A stretch of DNA of 64,000 nt from NCBI GenBank assembly GCA_902532195.1, contig CACAHE010000004.1, positions 38,683 through 102,682 of the forward strand, given 5' to 3'. The notes beneath the pieces are model-generated. The model had not been told where the DNA came from, made no database searches, and saw only the letters and a list, made by a program, of their open reading frames with translations. The DNA is from an uncultured Pelagibacteraceae bacterium (GTDB taxonomy: Bacteria; Pseudomonadota; Alphaproteobacteria; Pelagibacterales; Pelagibacteraceae). Shown piece after piece: positions 17,314 to 24,570 of the stretch. The translations under genes were made by a program, and so were the position numbers. Each line of letters starts with the position of its first letter. Position 1 is the first letter of the stretch.

Positions 17314-18243
17314 ATGAACAAACAAAATGTAATTTCTATCAAGAATCTTAACAAAATATATTTTAAAAATAGTTCTAAATCTATTAATGCATTAAATAAT
17401 TTAAACTTAGAAGTGAAAGAAGGAGAGATTTTTGGCTTATTAGGCCCTAACGGCGCAGGAAAAAGTACCTTTATAAATATTCTTGCTGGAACCACTGTTA
17501 AGTCATCTGGCGCAGTAAATGTTTGGGGTTTTGATTTAGATAGAAATCCTAGACAAGTTAAAGCATCTATTGGAATTGTTCCTCAAGAGGTAAATGTTGA
17601 TCCTTTTTTTACCCCTGAAGAACTTTTAGATCTGCAGGCTGGTTTATACGGAGTTAAAAAAAAAGATAGAATTACTAATACAATATTAAATTTAGTATCT
17701 TTAGAAAAACAAGCGAATAGTTATACAAGAAGTTTATCTGGAGGAATGAAAAGAAGATTATTAGTTGCTAAAGCATTAGTTCATCAGCCACCAATAGTAA
17801 TTTTAGATGAACCAACAGCTGGGGTTGATGTAGAGCTTAGAAATAATTTGTGGGAAAATGTAAAGTTGTTAAATAAACAAGGTGTTACAATAATTTTAAC
17901 AACTCATTACTTAATTGAAGCAGAAAAAATGTGTAATCGTATCGGAATTTTAAATAATGGAAATTTAGTGGCTCTGGATAGTACAAAAAATTTATTAAAA
18001 AGAATTCAAACCAAAAAAGTAATTTTTATAGTCAATAATCAAGTCAAAATTGAAGAAAATTCATTTGAATCATTAAATATTTTTGAAAATTCAATAAATA
18101 AATTAGTTGTTTCTTATGAAAAAAGTAAACTAAATATAAGCAATTTAATAAATTTTATTAGTAAACAAAATATTAAAATATTGGATATTTCGACAGATGA
18201 TGGTGACTTAGAGGACGTTTTTGTTAGGTTAACAAAAAACTAG
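17314..18243 (+). CDS. ABC transporter ATP-binding protein (DrrA/YadG type)
   Basis: A single ATPase domain fills about residues 1-225: Walker A LLGPNGAGKST, Q-loop IGIVPQEVNV, signature LSGGMKRRL, Walker B IVILDEPTAGVD and the switch histidine in ILTTHYLIEAE. A C-terminal extension of about 80 residues resembles that of drug or polysaccharide exporters of the DrrA/NatA/YadG group. ATPases of this group need a separate ABC-2 membrane partner, which is not next to it: the following gene is bioY. Its partner must be elsewhere. Energising BioY is unlikely, since the sequence is not of the BioM/EcfA type, but cannot be excluded from sequence alone. Confidence 0.85.
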   Translation: MNKQNVISIKNLNKIYFKNSSKSINALNNLNLEVKEGEIFGLLGPNGAGKSTFINILAGTTVKSSGAVNVWGFDLDRNPRQVKASIGIVPQEVNVDPFFTPEELLDLQAGLYGVKKKDRITNTILNLVSLEKQANSYTRSLSGGMKRRLLVAKALVHQPPIVILDEPTAGVDVELRNNLWENVKLLNKQGVTIILTTHYLIEAEKMCNRIGILNNGNLVALDSTKNLLKRIQTKKVIFIVNNQVKIEENSFESLNIFENSINKLVVSYEKSKLNISNLINFISKQNIKILDISTDDGDLEDVFVRLTKN

Positions 18244-18257
18244 ATTAATTAAGATAT

Positions 18258-18263
18258 AAGGAG
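18258..18263 (+). promoter_or_regulatory. strong Shine-Dalgarno site before bioY
   Basis: AAGGAG lies 12 bases before the bioY ATG at 18276. Such a full match is rare in this window, where most starts have weak or no visible ribosome site, and it suggests independent strong translation of bioY. Confidence 0.6.
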
Positions 18264-18275
18264 TAAAATAATAAT

Positions 18276-18851
18276 ATGGAATTAGTTAAATCAATAGTTA
18301 ATCAAAAATTATTAAAATCTGTTATTGTTATATTTCTTGGTTCAATTTTATTAACTTTATCTGCAAAATTTAAAATTCCTTTTTATCCTGTGCCAATGAC
18401 AATGCAAACATTTGTTGTGTTATTTCTTGGATTAGCATTTGGATATAAAATTGGTATAGCTACAGTAACTCTTTATTTGCTAGAAGGAATAATTGGACTC
18501 CCCGTTTTTGCTAATTCTCCAGAAAAAGGAGTGGGTATAATTTATTTTACTGGACCAACAATGGGATATTTAATCGGTTTCTTGTTGGCAGTTTATTCTG
18601 CCGGAGTTCATAAAGATTTGATTAACTTCAGTAATTATAAATATATTAATATACTTACAGTATTTTCAAGTTTGCTTGTTTCGGTAAGTTTTATATATAT
18701 TTTAGGTTTGGTGTGGTTGGGATATTTGATTGGTTGGGACAAACCAATTTTCAAATTAGGAGCTCAACCTTTTTTGTTAGCAGAATTATTTAAATTATTT
18801 CTATTATCAGCCTTGTATCCTTGGATAATTAAATTAAATAAAATTATCTAG
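18276..18851 (+). CDS. bioY: BioY family biotin transporter (S component)
   Basis: The 191-residue membrane protein has about six helices and the BioY signature: KIPFYPVPMTMQTFVVLFLGLAFG near the N-terminus, then LYLLEGIIGLPVFA and GPTMGYLIGFLLAV. BioY binds biotin with high affinity and either acts alone or with an ECF ATPase/T module. No BioN-like T component is next to it, so solitary uptake or a shared module is inferred. Uptake of biotin fits a streamlined marine organism relying on vitamin supply. Its last eight bases overlap the convergent ActR-like gene. Confidence 0.9.
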   Translation: MELVKSIVNQKLLKSVIVIFLGSILLTLSAKFKIPFYPVPMTMQTFVVLFLGLAFGYKIGIATVTLYLLEGIIGLPVFANSPEKGVGIIYFTGPTMGYLIGFLLAVYSAGVHKDLINFSNYKYINILTVFSSLLVSVSFIYILGLVWLGYLIGWDKPIFKLGAQPFLLAELFKLFLLSALYPWIIKLNKII

Positions 18852-19407
18852 GGGATCTTTTAGATAAAATTCTTTGCAAAGTTCTTCTATGCATTTTAAG
18901 TCTTCTTGCTGTCTCAGAGACATTTCTATTACATAGTTCAAAAACTCTATGTATGTGTTCCCACTTAACTCTATCAGCTGACATTGGATTTTCCGGTGGC
19001 TCTGCTTTGGTATTAGGATCTGCTAACAAAGCTTTCTCAACATCATCCGCATCTGCTGGTTTAGCCAAATAATCTATTGCGCCTTCTTTTATCGCTGCAA
19101 CTGCAGTGGGAATATTTCCATAACCTGTCAACATTACTATTCTACTTTTAGAATTTGTTTGTTGAATTTCTTTTACAACTTCCAGTCCATTTCCGTCTCC
19201 GAGTCTTAAATCAACTACTGCAAATGCTGGTTTTATTGTCTTTAGTACCTCTAGTCCTCTTTTTACACTTTCAGCTTGTGAAACTAGAAAACCTTTTTTT
19301 TCCATAGCTCTGGCCAATCTCTCTCTAAATGGATTGTCATCATCAACTATTAATAGAGATTTATCATCAAATTCAGCTATTTTTATAATTTTTTGAGATC
19401 CTGTCAT
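18844..19407 (-). CDS. ActR/RegA/PrrA-type redox response regulator
   Basis: The receiver domain has LLIVDDDNPFRERLARAMEKKGF, the phosphorylated aspartate in AVVDLRLGDGNGLEV, and VMLTGYGNIPTAVAAIKEGAIDYLAKPADADD. A short proline-containing linker leads to a Fis-type helix-turn-helix, NVSETARRLKMHRRTLQRIL, which is almost invariant in RegA/ActR/PrrA. In relatives this factor pairs with a redox-sensing kinase (RegB/ActS) and controls respiration, carbon and nitrogen genes. The kinase gene is not adjacent. The upstream 144-base gap, shared with the polyamine operon, is one of the longest in the window and could hold sites for both. Confidence 0.9.
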   Translation of the reverse strand: MTGSQKIIKIAEFDDKSLLIVDDDNPFRERLARAMEKKGFLVSQAESVKRGLEVLKTIKPAFAVVDLRLGDGNGLEVVKEIQQTNSKSRIVMLTGYGNIPTAVAAIKEGAIDYLAKPADADDVEKALLADPNTKAEPPENPMSADRVKWEHIHRVFELCNRNVSETARRLKMHRRTLQRILSKRSPR

Positions 19408-19496
19408 AGTTATACATATGGTGATGATTTTTTTCTAATCAAGGTAATTATTTTCTTTACATTAACTTATATATCTCATAAATGCTTTTTTTAATG

Positions 19497-19523
19497 AAAT
19501 TTGCATAGCTGTTATGTAAATTT
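19497..19523. promoter_or_regulatory. 11-bp inverted repeat upstream of the polyamine operon
   Basis: AAATTTGCATA and TATGTAAATTT flank a 5-base loop (GCTGT); in RNA all 11 positions pair (one G-U). On the plus strand a run of eight T follows at 19521-19528, so it looks like an intrinsic terminator or attenuator, yet it sits only about 28 bases before the decarboxylase start. As DNA it could equally be an operator. A candidate TTTACA -35 box lies upstream at 19456-19461. Confidence 0.5.
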
Positions 19524-19551
19524 TTTTTATTAGATTTTTTTTGGGGCTAAA

Positions 19552-20730
19552 ATGGAAAAATTTAAAAATATTGACGAATTGGTAAGTCAATTAAAACCGA
19601 GTGAACCAGTATATTGTATCAGAAAAAAATCGATACAATTAGCGTCTGGTTACTTTAGAAAAAAATTTCCTGGTAAAATTTTGTATGCGGTAAAAACAAA
19701 CCCACACCCATTTGTTATAAAAACTCTTTATGACAGTGGTATTACTAATTTTGATGTAGCTTCAATAAAAGAAATAGAAACGATAAAAGAAATAAGCCCA
19801 AAAGCTAAATGCTCTTTTATGCACTCTGTAAAAAGTAGAGAAAATATTTATGAAGCCTATTTTAATCACGGTGTTAAAACTTTTTCACTTGATACTAAGG
19901 ATGAGTTAATTAAAATAATTGAAAGCACCAATCAGGCTAAAGATTTAGAATTATTTGTTAGAATCTCTGTTTCAAATGAACATGCAGAAATTGACTTATC
20001 AAAAAAATTTGGTGCAGCCAATTCGGAAGCTACAGGATTATTAAGGTTAGCTAAACAATATGCAAAAAAAGTGGGACTAAGTTTTCATGTGGGATCTCAA
20101 TGCATGCATCCAATTTCTTACGTTAAAGGAATTTCTGAAATTGGATCAGTAATTAAAAAAACAAAAATAGTTCCCGATTATATTAATGTTGGAGGTGGTT
20201 TTCCAACTATATATCCTGATTTAATTCCACAATCATTAGACAACTATTTTAGAGAAATTAATATTGCATTAGAAAATTTAAAATTAAAAAAATTACCTGA
20301 AATTATTTGTGAACCAGGACGAGCGCTAGTTGCTGAAAGTGGATCGACTGTAGTAAGAGTAAATTTAAAAAAGAAGCAAAAACTTTATATAAATGATGGA
20401 ACTTATGGAACCTTATTTGATGCTGGAGTTCCAAATATAGTTTACCCTTCAAGATTAATAACCAGTGGAAGAATTATTTCAAAAAAAATGACTGCATTCG
20501 ATTTTTATGGACCAACATGTGATAGTATGGATTATATGAAAGGTCCTTTTGTATTGCCAAACAATATCAAAGAAAATGATTATATTGAACTTGGACAGTT
20601 GGGTGCTTATGGACTAACATTCAGAACTCAATTTAATGGTTATTATTCAAATAACATTTTTGAAGTTGAAGACGATCCAATAATGACAATGTATGACAAA
20701 AAAGCTAATAGTGAGTTCCTAGTTGCTTAA
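19552..20730 (+). CDS. ornithine/lysine-type decarboxylase (PLP fold type III)
   Basis: The 392-residue enzyme is a barrel-fold PLP decarboxylase of the ornithine decarboxylase group. The PLP lysine is K48 in LYAVKTNPHP; FHVGSQ (H179), the phosphate-binding GGGFP (214-218), CEPGR (E254) and the active-site loop FYGPTCDSMDYM (C323) all match eukaryote-like ODCs. It should make putrescine from ornithine or cadaverine from lysine; arginine to agmatine is also possible given the ureohydrolase two genes downstream. The next gene starts directly after the stop codon. No antizyme-like or large N-terminal domain is present. Confidence 0.85.
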   Translation: MEKFKNIDELVSQLKPSEPVYCIRKKSIQLASGYFRKKFPGKILYAVKTNPHPFVIKTLYDSGITNFDVASIKEIETIKEISPKAKCSFMHSVKSRENIYEAYFNHGVKTFSLDTKDELIKIIESTNQAKDLELFVRISVSNEHAEIDLSKKFGAANSEATGLLRLAKQYAKKVGLSFHVGSQCMHPISYVKGISEIGSVIKKTKIVPDYINVGGGFPTIYPDLIPQSLDNYFREINIALENLKLKKLPEIICEPGRALVAESGSTVVRVNLKKKQKLYINDGTYGTLFDAGVPNIVYPSRLITSGRIISKKMTAFDFYGPTCDSMDYMKGPFVLPNNIKENDYIELGQLGAYGLTFRTQFNGYYSNNIFEVEDDPIMTMYDKKANSEFLVA

Positions 20731-21774
20731 ATGTCTAATAAAAAAAATTTAGGTCATAACTCTAAAAAAGATTTTCTTAAAAAACCTGTAGAACATATCG
20801 ACATAAAATCTTTTGATTCTAGAAATATTATTTCCTCAATGAAAAAAATGTCATTTGTTTCAAGAGAAACTGCTAATGCAGCGAATATTTTTAACGAAAT
20901 GATTAAGGATAAAGACTGTACAATATTTTTAACTTTAGCAGGGTCAACTTCTGCCGCAGGATGCATGCACATTTATAGGGATATGGTAAAATATAATATG
21001 GTGGATGCAATAGTAGCAACGGGCGCGTCTATAATTGATATGGATTTTTTTGAAGCTTTAGGTTTTAAACATTATCAAGGTTCTCAATTTCAAAACGATG
21101 GTGAATTAAGAAAAAACTATATTGATAGAATATACGATACATACATAGATGAAGATGAACTACAGATGTGTGATAAAATTATTTGCGATATTGCAGATAA
21201 GTTAGATCCAAGAAGCTATACATCGAGAGAATTCATTAATGAAATAGGGAAATATTTAAAATCAAATGCTAAAAAAGAAGGATCTCTTATCGAAACAGCA
21301 TATGATAATAATGTTCCAATATTTTGCCCAGCATTTACAGATTCTAGCGCAGGATTTGGGTTGGTAATGCATCAAGAAAAAAATCCAAAAAAACATTTAA
21401 CAATAGACTCTATAAGAGAGTTTAGAGAGCTTACTGAAATAAAAATTAATTCAAAAGGATCAGGGTTATTTATGATTGGTGGCGGTGTGCCAAAAAACTT
21501 TATTCAAGATACTGTTATATGTGCTGAACTTCTAGGCAAGGAAGTTGATATGCATAAATATGCAATACAAATTACTGTTGCGGATTCTAGAGATGGTGCG
21601 TGCAGTAGTTCTACTTTAAAAGAAGCAAGCTCTTGGGGAAAAGTTGATGTTACAAAAGAACAAATGGTATTTGCTGAAGCAACTAGCGTACTTCCTTTGA
21701 TTGCAAGTGATGCTTATCATAGAGCTGAGTGGAAAAATAGAGATAGAAAAAATTTTTCAAAAATATTTGGATAA
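20731..21774 (+). CDS. deoxyhypusine synthase-like protein (probable bacterial triamine synthase)
   Basis: The 347-residue protein belongs to the deoxyhypusine synthase family. It keeps LTLAGSTSAAGCMHIYRDMV, VDAIVATGASIIDMDF, FCPAFTDSSAGFG, and the active-site lysine K255 in MIGGGVPKNFIQD, which aligns with the essential lysine of the human enzyme, plus SSWGKVDV and VFAEATSVLPLI. Bacteria have no eIF5A substrate, so its job must differ. Bacterial and plant homologues are known to transfer the aminobutyl group to a free polyamine (homospermidine-type products), and an agmatine-based variant has been proposed. Position between the decarboxylase and an agmatinase-like gene supports polyamine synthesis; the exact product is unknown. 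Confidence 0.85.
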   Translation: MSNKKNLGHNSKKDFLKKPVEHIDIKSFDSRNIISSMKKMSFVSRETANAANIFNEMIKDKDCTIFLTLAGSTSAAGCMHIYRDMVKYNMVDAIVATGASIIDMDFFEALGFKHYQGSQFQNDGELRKNYIDRIYDTYIDEDELQMCDKIICDIADKLDPRSYTSREFINEIGKYLKSNAKKEGSLIETAYDNNVPIFCPAFTDSSAGFGLVMHQEKNPKKHLTIDSIREFRELTEIKINSKGSGLFMIGGGVPKNFIQDTVICAELLGKEVDMHKYAIQITVADSRDGACSSSTLKEASSWGKVDVTKEQMVFAEATSVLPLIASDAYHRAEWKNRDRKNFSKIFG

Positions 21775-21777
21775 AAA

Positions 21778-22656
21778 TTGAATTATTTATCAAATAAACA
21801 GGGGTTTCTAGGGATTGATAATAAATTTAACTTTAAAGAAAAAGTAGTAGTAGTTCCTTTTGGTTTAGAAAAAACAGTTAGTTATGGTTCTGGAACAAAA
21901 AATGGACCAAAAGAAATTATTAAAGCTTCACACCAGGTTGAACTCTATGATGAAGAACTTAATTGTGAGCCTTACAAAAAAATAGGTATAAAAACTCTTA
22001 AACCATTTAAAATTGAGAAAAATATTACAAATGCATTAAATAAGATGTCCAAAATAAATGAGAAAATTTTAAGTAAAAATAAATTTCCTCTAACGCTTGG
22101 AGGTGAGCATTCAATAACACCAGGTTGCATTGCTCCATTTGTAAAAAAATACAAAGATCTTATTTTACTGCATTTTGATGCTCACGCAGATTTAAGAGAA
22201 AGTTATAATGGTGAAAAATTTTCACATGCGTCAGCAATAAGAAGATGTTTAGATTATAAAAATGTCTCATTAGTTTCATTTGGAATCAGAAATATTTCTC
22301 AAAGTGAAATTCCTTATTTAAAAAAAAATTCGTCTAGAATAAATATTTTTTGGGCAAAAGATAAACACAAGTGGGATTTAAAAAAATTCAAAAAAATGAT
22401 TAAAAATAAAACTGTTTATTTAACATTTGACGTAGATGGATTTGACTCAAGCATTATGCCTGCAACAGGTACTCCTGAGCCTGGAGGTCTCTTTTGGTAT
22501 GAAACGTTAAAAATAATCAAATTAGCATGTAAAAATTCAAATATAGTTGGTGCTGATATCAATGAATTGGCACCTATAAAAGGTTTTAATTCTTACAATT
22601 TTCTAGTAGCTAAATTAGCATACAAAATTTTATCTTATAAATTTTTTGTTAAATAA
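21778..22656 (+). CDS. speB: agmatinase/arginase family ureohydrolase
   Basis: The 292-residue protein has the metal ligands of the ureohydrolase family: H111 in LGGEHSITPG, D134, H136 and D138 in LLHFDAHADLRE, and D218 and D220 in TFDVDGFDSSIMP followed by ATGTPEPGGL. It should hydrolyse a guanidino compound to an amine and urea, with agmatine or a guanidino-triamine made by the upstream enzyme as candidates. No ATG exists near the proper N-terminus; TTG at 21778, three bases after the previous stop, is the likely start. The stop codon directly abuts the convergent yhhQ stop. Arginase activity is a less likely alternative given the polyamine context. Confidence 0.85.
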   Translation: MNYLSNKQGFLGIDNKFNFKEKVVVVPFGLEKTVSYGSGTKNGPKEIIKASHQVELYDEELNCEPYKKIGIKTLKPFKIEKNITNALNKMSKINEKILSKNKFPLTLGGEHSITPGCIAPFVKKYKDLILLHFDAHADLRESYNGEKFSHASAIRRCLDYKNVSLVSFGIRNISQSEIPYLKKNSSRINIFWAKDKHKWDLKKFKKMIKNKTVYLTFDVDGFDSSIMPATGTPEPGGLFWYETLKIIKLACKNSNIVGADINELAPIKGFNSYNFLVAKLAYKILSYKFFVK

Positions 22657-23205
22657 TTAAACGGGTTTAAGAGATCCTAGCAATAGTCTAAAAGGAATTA
22701 GCATTAATAGTGAAACAAGGATTTTTACCGACAGATCTCCAATAGATAATGTAAACCAAGGTATTCCGGTTGCATAAAAGGAAATTGAGAAGAATAAAAA
22801 AGTATCTACAGTTGAACCAATTAATGAAGAGGTGAGAGGAGCTATAAACCATTTTTTTTTTCTTAATTGATCAAATATTTGTACATCTAATAATTGAGCT
22901 ACAATAAAAGCCGTACCTGAACCAATTGCAATTCTTACTGATATTAAATCTGCAAAATTAGTAGAAAATAATAGTGTAAAACTAATACCTATTAAAAATC
23001 CAAAATATACAATTTTTCTTGCTGATACTTTGCCATAAGATCTATTTGCAAGGTCAGTTATTAAAAAAGCAATAGGATAGCTCAGTGCACCATAAGTTAA
23101 TATTTCATCTAACCCAAAATATTTAATTGGAAACTGAACTAAATAATTAGATGATAAAACAACCACTCCCATTAATAATGAAAGTGTAAAAAAAATTTTT
23201 TTCAT
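22657..23205 (-). CDS. yhhQ: queuosine precursor transporter (VUT/YhhQ family)
   Basis: This membrane protein of 182 residues has about six helices. SYPIAFLITDLANRSYGK, IAIGSGTAFIVAQLLDVQIFDQLR and APLTSSLIGSTVDTFLFFSISF are the hallmark motifs of the VUT family, whose YhhQ member imports preQ0/preQ1 for queuosine modification of tRNA. Its ATG shares one base with the rpmB stop (TAATG), so translation is coupled to a ribosomal protein gene. The 3' end abuts speB. Substrate preference within the family cannot be told from sequence. Confidence 0.88.
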   Translation of the reverse strand: MKKIFFTLSLLMGVVVLSSNYLVQFPIKYFGLDEILTYGALSYPIAFLITDLANRSYGKVSARKIVYFGFLIGISFTLLFSTNFADLISVRIAIGSGTAFIVAQLLDVQIFDQLRKKKWFIAPLTSSLIGSTVDTFLFFSISFYATGIPWFTLSIGDLSVKILVSLLMLIPFRLLLGSLKPV

Positions 23206-23486
23206 TAAGCTGATTTGCTAATTAAGGTTTTTTTTAGTTTTTTTAGTCTAAAAGATAAATTTTTAGCTTTTGCGGTTTTTATATATTGATCAAAACTACC
23301 TTTTTTATCTACCGATCTTACACCTGCATTAGAAACTGTTAGCCTCAAACTTTTGTTCAAAATTTCACTTTTAAACTTAACTTTTTTAAGGTTTGGTAGA
23401 AATCTTCTTTTTGTCTTATTGTTGGCATGACTAACTTTATGACCTTTAAGAGGAATTTTTCCAGTAAGTTCACATTTTTTTGACAT
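23205..23486 (-). CDS. rpmB: 50S ribosomal protein L28
   Basis: The 93-residue basic protein has the L28 core: [32 protein letters not shown] at the N-terminus and [22 protein letters not shown]. It binds the large ribosomal subunit. The length is a little above that of short L28 forms, with a lysine-rich tail. A good promoter lies directly in front (23499-23527), and yhhQ follows with a one-base overlap. In this genome L28 is not next to rpmG. Confidence 0.95.
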   Translation of the reverse strand: MSKKCELTGKIPLKGHKVSHANNKTKRRFLPNLKKVKFKSEILNKSLRLTVSNAGVRSVDKKGSFDQYIKTAKAKNLSFRLKKLKKTLISKSA

Positions 23487-23498
23487 AAAATTTATGAC

Positions 23499-23527
23499 TG
23501 TATAGGTGTTCTAAAGTTACCCGTCAA
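23499..23527 (-). promoter_or_regulatory. sigma-70-like promoter for rpmB
   Basis: On the minus strand TTGACG (23522-23527) and TATACA (23499-23504) are separated by exactly 17 bases. This is among the best promoter matches in the window. Transcription would start about six bases before the rpmB ATG, giving an extremely short leader. It starts two bases past the pyrD stop codon. Confidence 0.6.
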
Positions 23528-23529
23528 GT

Positions 23530-24570
23530 TCAATTTTTTATACCTACTAAATCAGATATGTTTTTTACTCTTTCTTTATATAAAATTTTAATTAATTCCT
23601 GGTTTATTTTTGTAGCAATCTTTGGGCCTTTGTAAATCATCCCAGTATATAATTGAATTATACTAGCTCCACTTACCAATTTTTCATAAGCACTTTGACC
23701 TGAGTCAACACCACCTACACCAATTATTTTTATTTTATTTTTTAAAATTTTATAAAATTTATTTATTAATTCATTGGATCGCTTTTCTAAAGGTTTGCCA
23801 GATAAACCTCCTTTTTCTAATTTATTAATATTTTTTAAACTATCTCTGTATTTATCTGTGGTGTTTGAAATTATAACTGCCTCAACATTATGCTCCATAA
23901 GTAAATCTGAAATTTTATTTATATTTTCATTTTCAATATCTGGAGAAATTTTAACCACAATTGGAACTAAAGTATTCAATTTTTTCTTTTCTTTTTTAAT
24001 TAAACTTAAAAGTTGATTTAGCTCATTTTGATTATGAAAATTTCTTAAATTTTCTGTGTTTGGAGAAGATATATTAATTGTTATGTAATCGGCAACATCA
24101 TAAAATTTGTGAAGACCATTTATATAATCTTCTATTCTATTATTTGTATCTTTATTAGGACCAATATTTACTCCAAACAATCCTTTGGGTGAATTTGAGG
24201 TGATTCTTGATCTAACACTATCAGAACCTGAATTATTAAATCCAAGTCTATTAATTAATGCTTCGTCCTCTTCAAGGCGAAATATTCTTGGTTTTGGATT
24301 CCCATATTGGCTAACTGGGGTAACAGTTCCAACTTCAACCAATCCAAAACCTAACCCAAACAAAGAATTATATACCTCTGCATTTTTATCAAAACCTGCT
24401 GCTACTCCAATCGGATTTGGAATTTTTTTACCAAAAATTTCAGTTTTTATAGAGTTTTCAGTTATAATTTTTTTTTGAGGAATAAAATTAAATTTTAAAG
24501 ACTTAATTGCTAAATTATGAGCTATTTCAGGATCTAATTTAAATAATAATGATCTTATTTTTGAAAACAT
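23530..24570 (-). CDS. pyrD: dihydroorotate dehydrogenase (quinone), class 2
   Basis: PyrD oxidises dihydroorotate to orotate in pyrimidine synthesis and passes electrons to ubiquinone at the inner membrane. Signatures: an amphipathic N-terminal helix (LLFKLDPEIAHNLAI), NPIGVAAGFDKNAEVY, LGFGLVEVGTVTP, the catalytic-loop region ITINISSPNTENLR and the FMN site IIGVGGVDSGQSAYEKLVSGASIIQLYTGMIY. The ATG at 24570 overlaps the lysS stop by one base (TGATG); a TTG one codon earlier is possible. The class 2 type fits a respiring organism. Confidence 0.95.
   Translation of the reverse strand: MFSKIRSLLFKLDPEIAHNLAIKSLKFNFIPQKKIITENSIKTEIFGKKIPNPIGVAAGFDKNAEVYNSLFGLGFGLVEVGTVTPVSQYGNPKPRIFRLEEDEALINRLGFNNSGSDSVRSRITSNSPKGLFGVNIGPNKDTNNRIEDYINGLHKFYDVADYITINISSPNTENLRNFHNQNELNQLLSLIKKEKKKLNTLVPIVVKISPDIENENINKISDLLMEHNVEAVIISNTTDKYRDSLKNINKLEKGGLSGKPLEKRSNELINKFYKILKNKIKIIGVGGVDSGQSAYEKLVSGASIIQLYTGMIYKGPKIATKINQELIKILYKERVKNISDLVGIKN

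Noticed and set aside
19408..19551. speF-type leader RNA before the decarboxylase gene
   Set aside because: The known speF motif is several hundred bases long; this gap has 144 bases and shares only a simple hairpin, which is listed as an inverted repeat.
24185..24478. 97-codon open frame opposite pyrD
   Set aside because: Antisense to conserved PyrD motifs; proline- and serine-rich as expected for a shadow frame.
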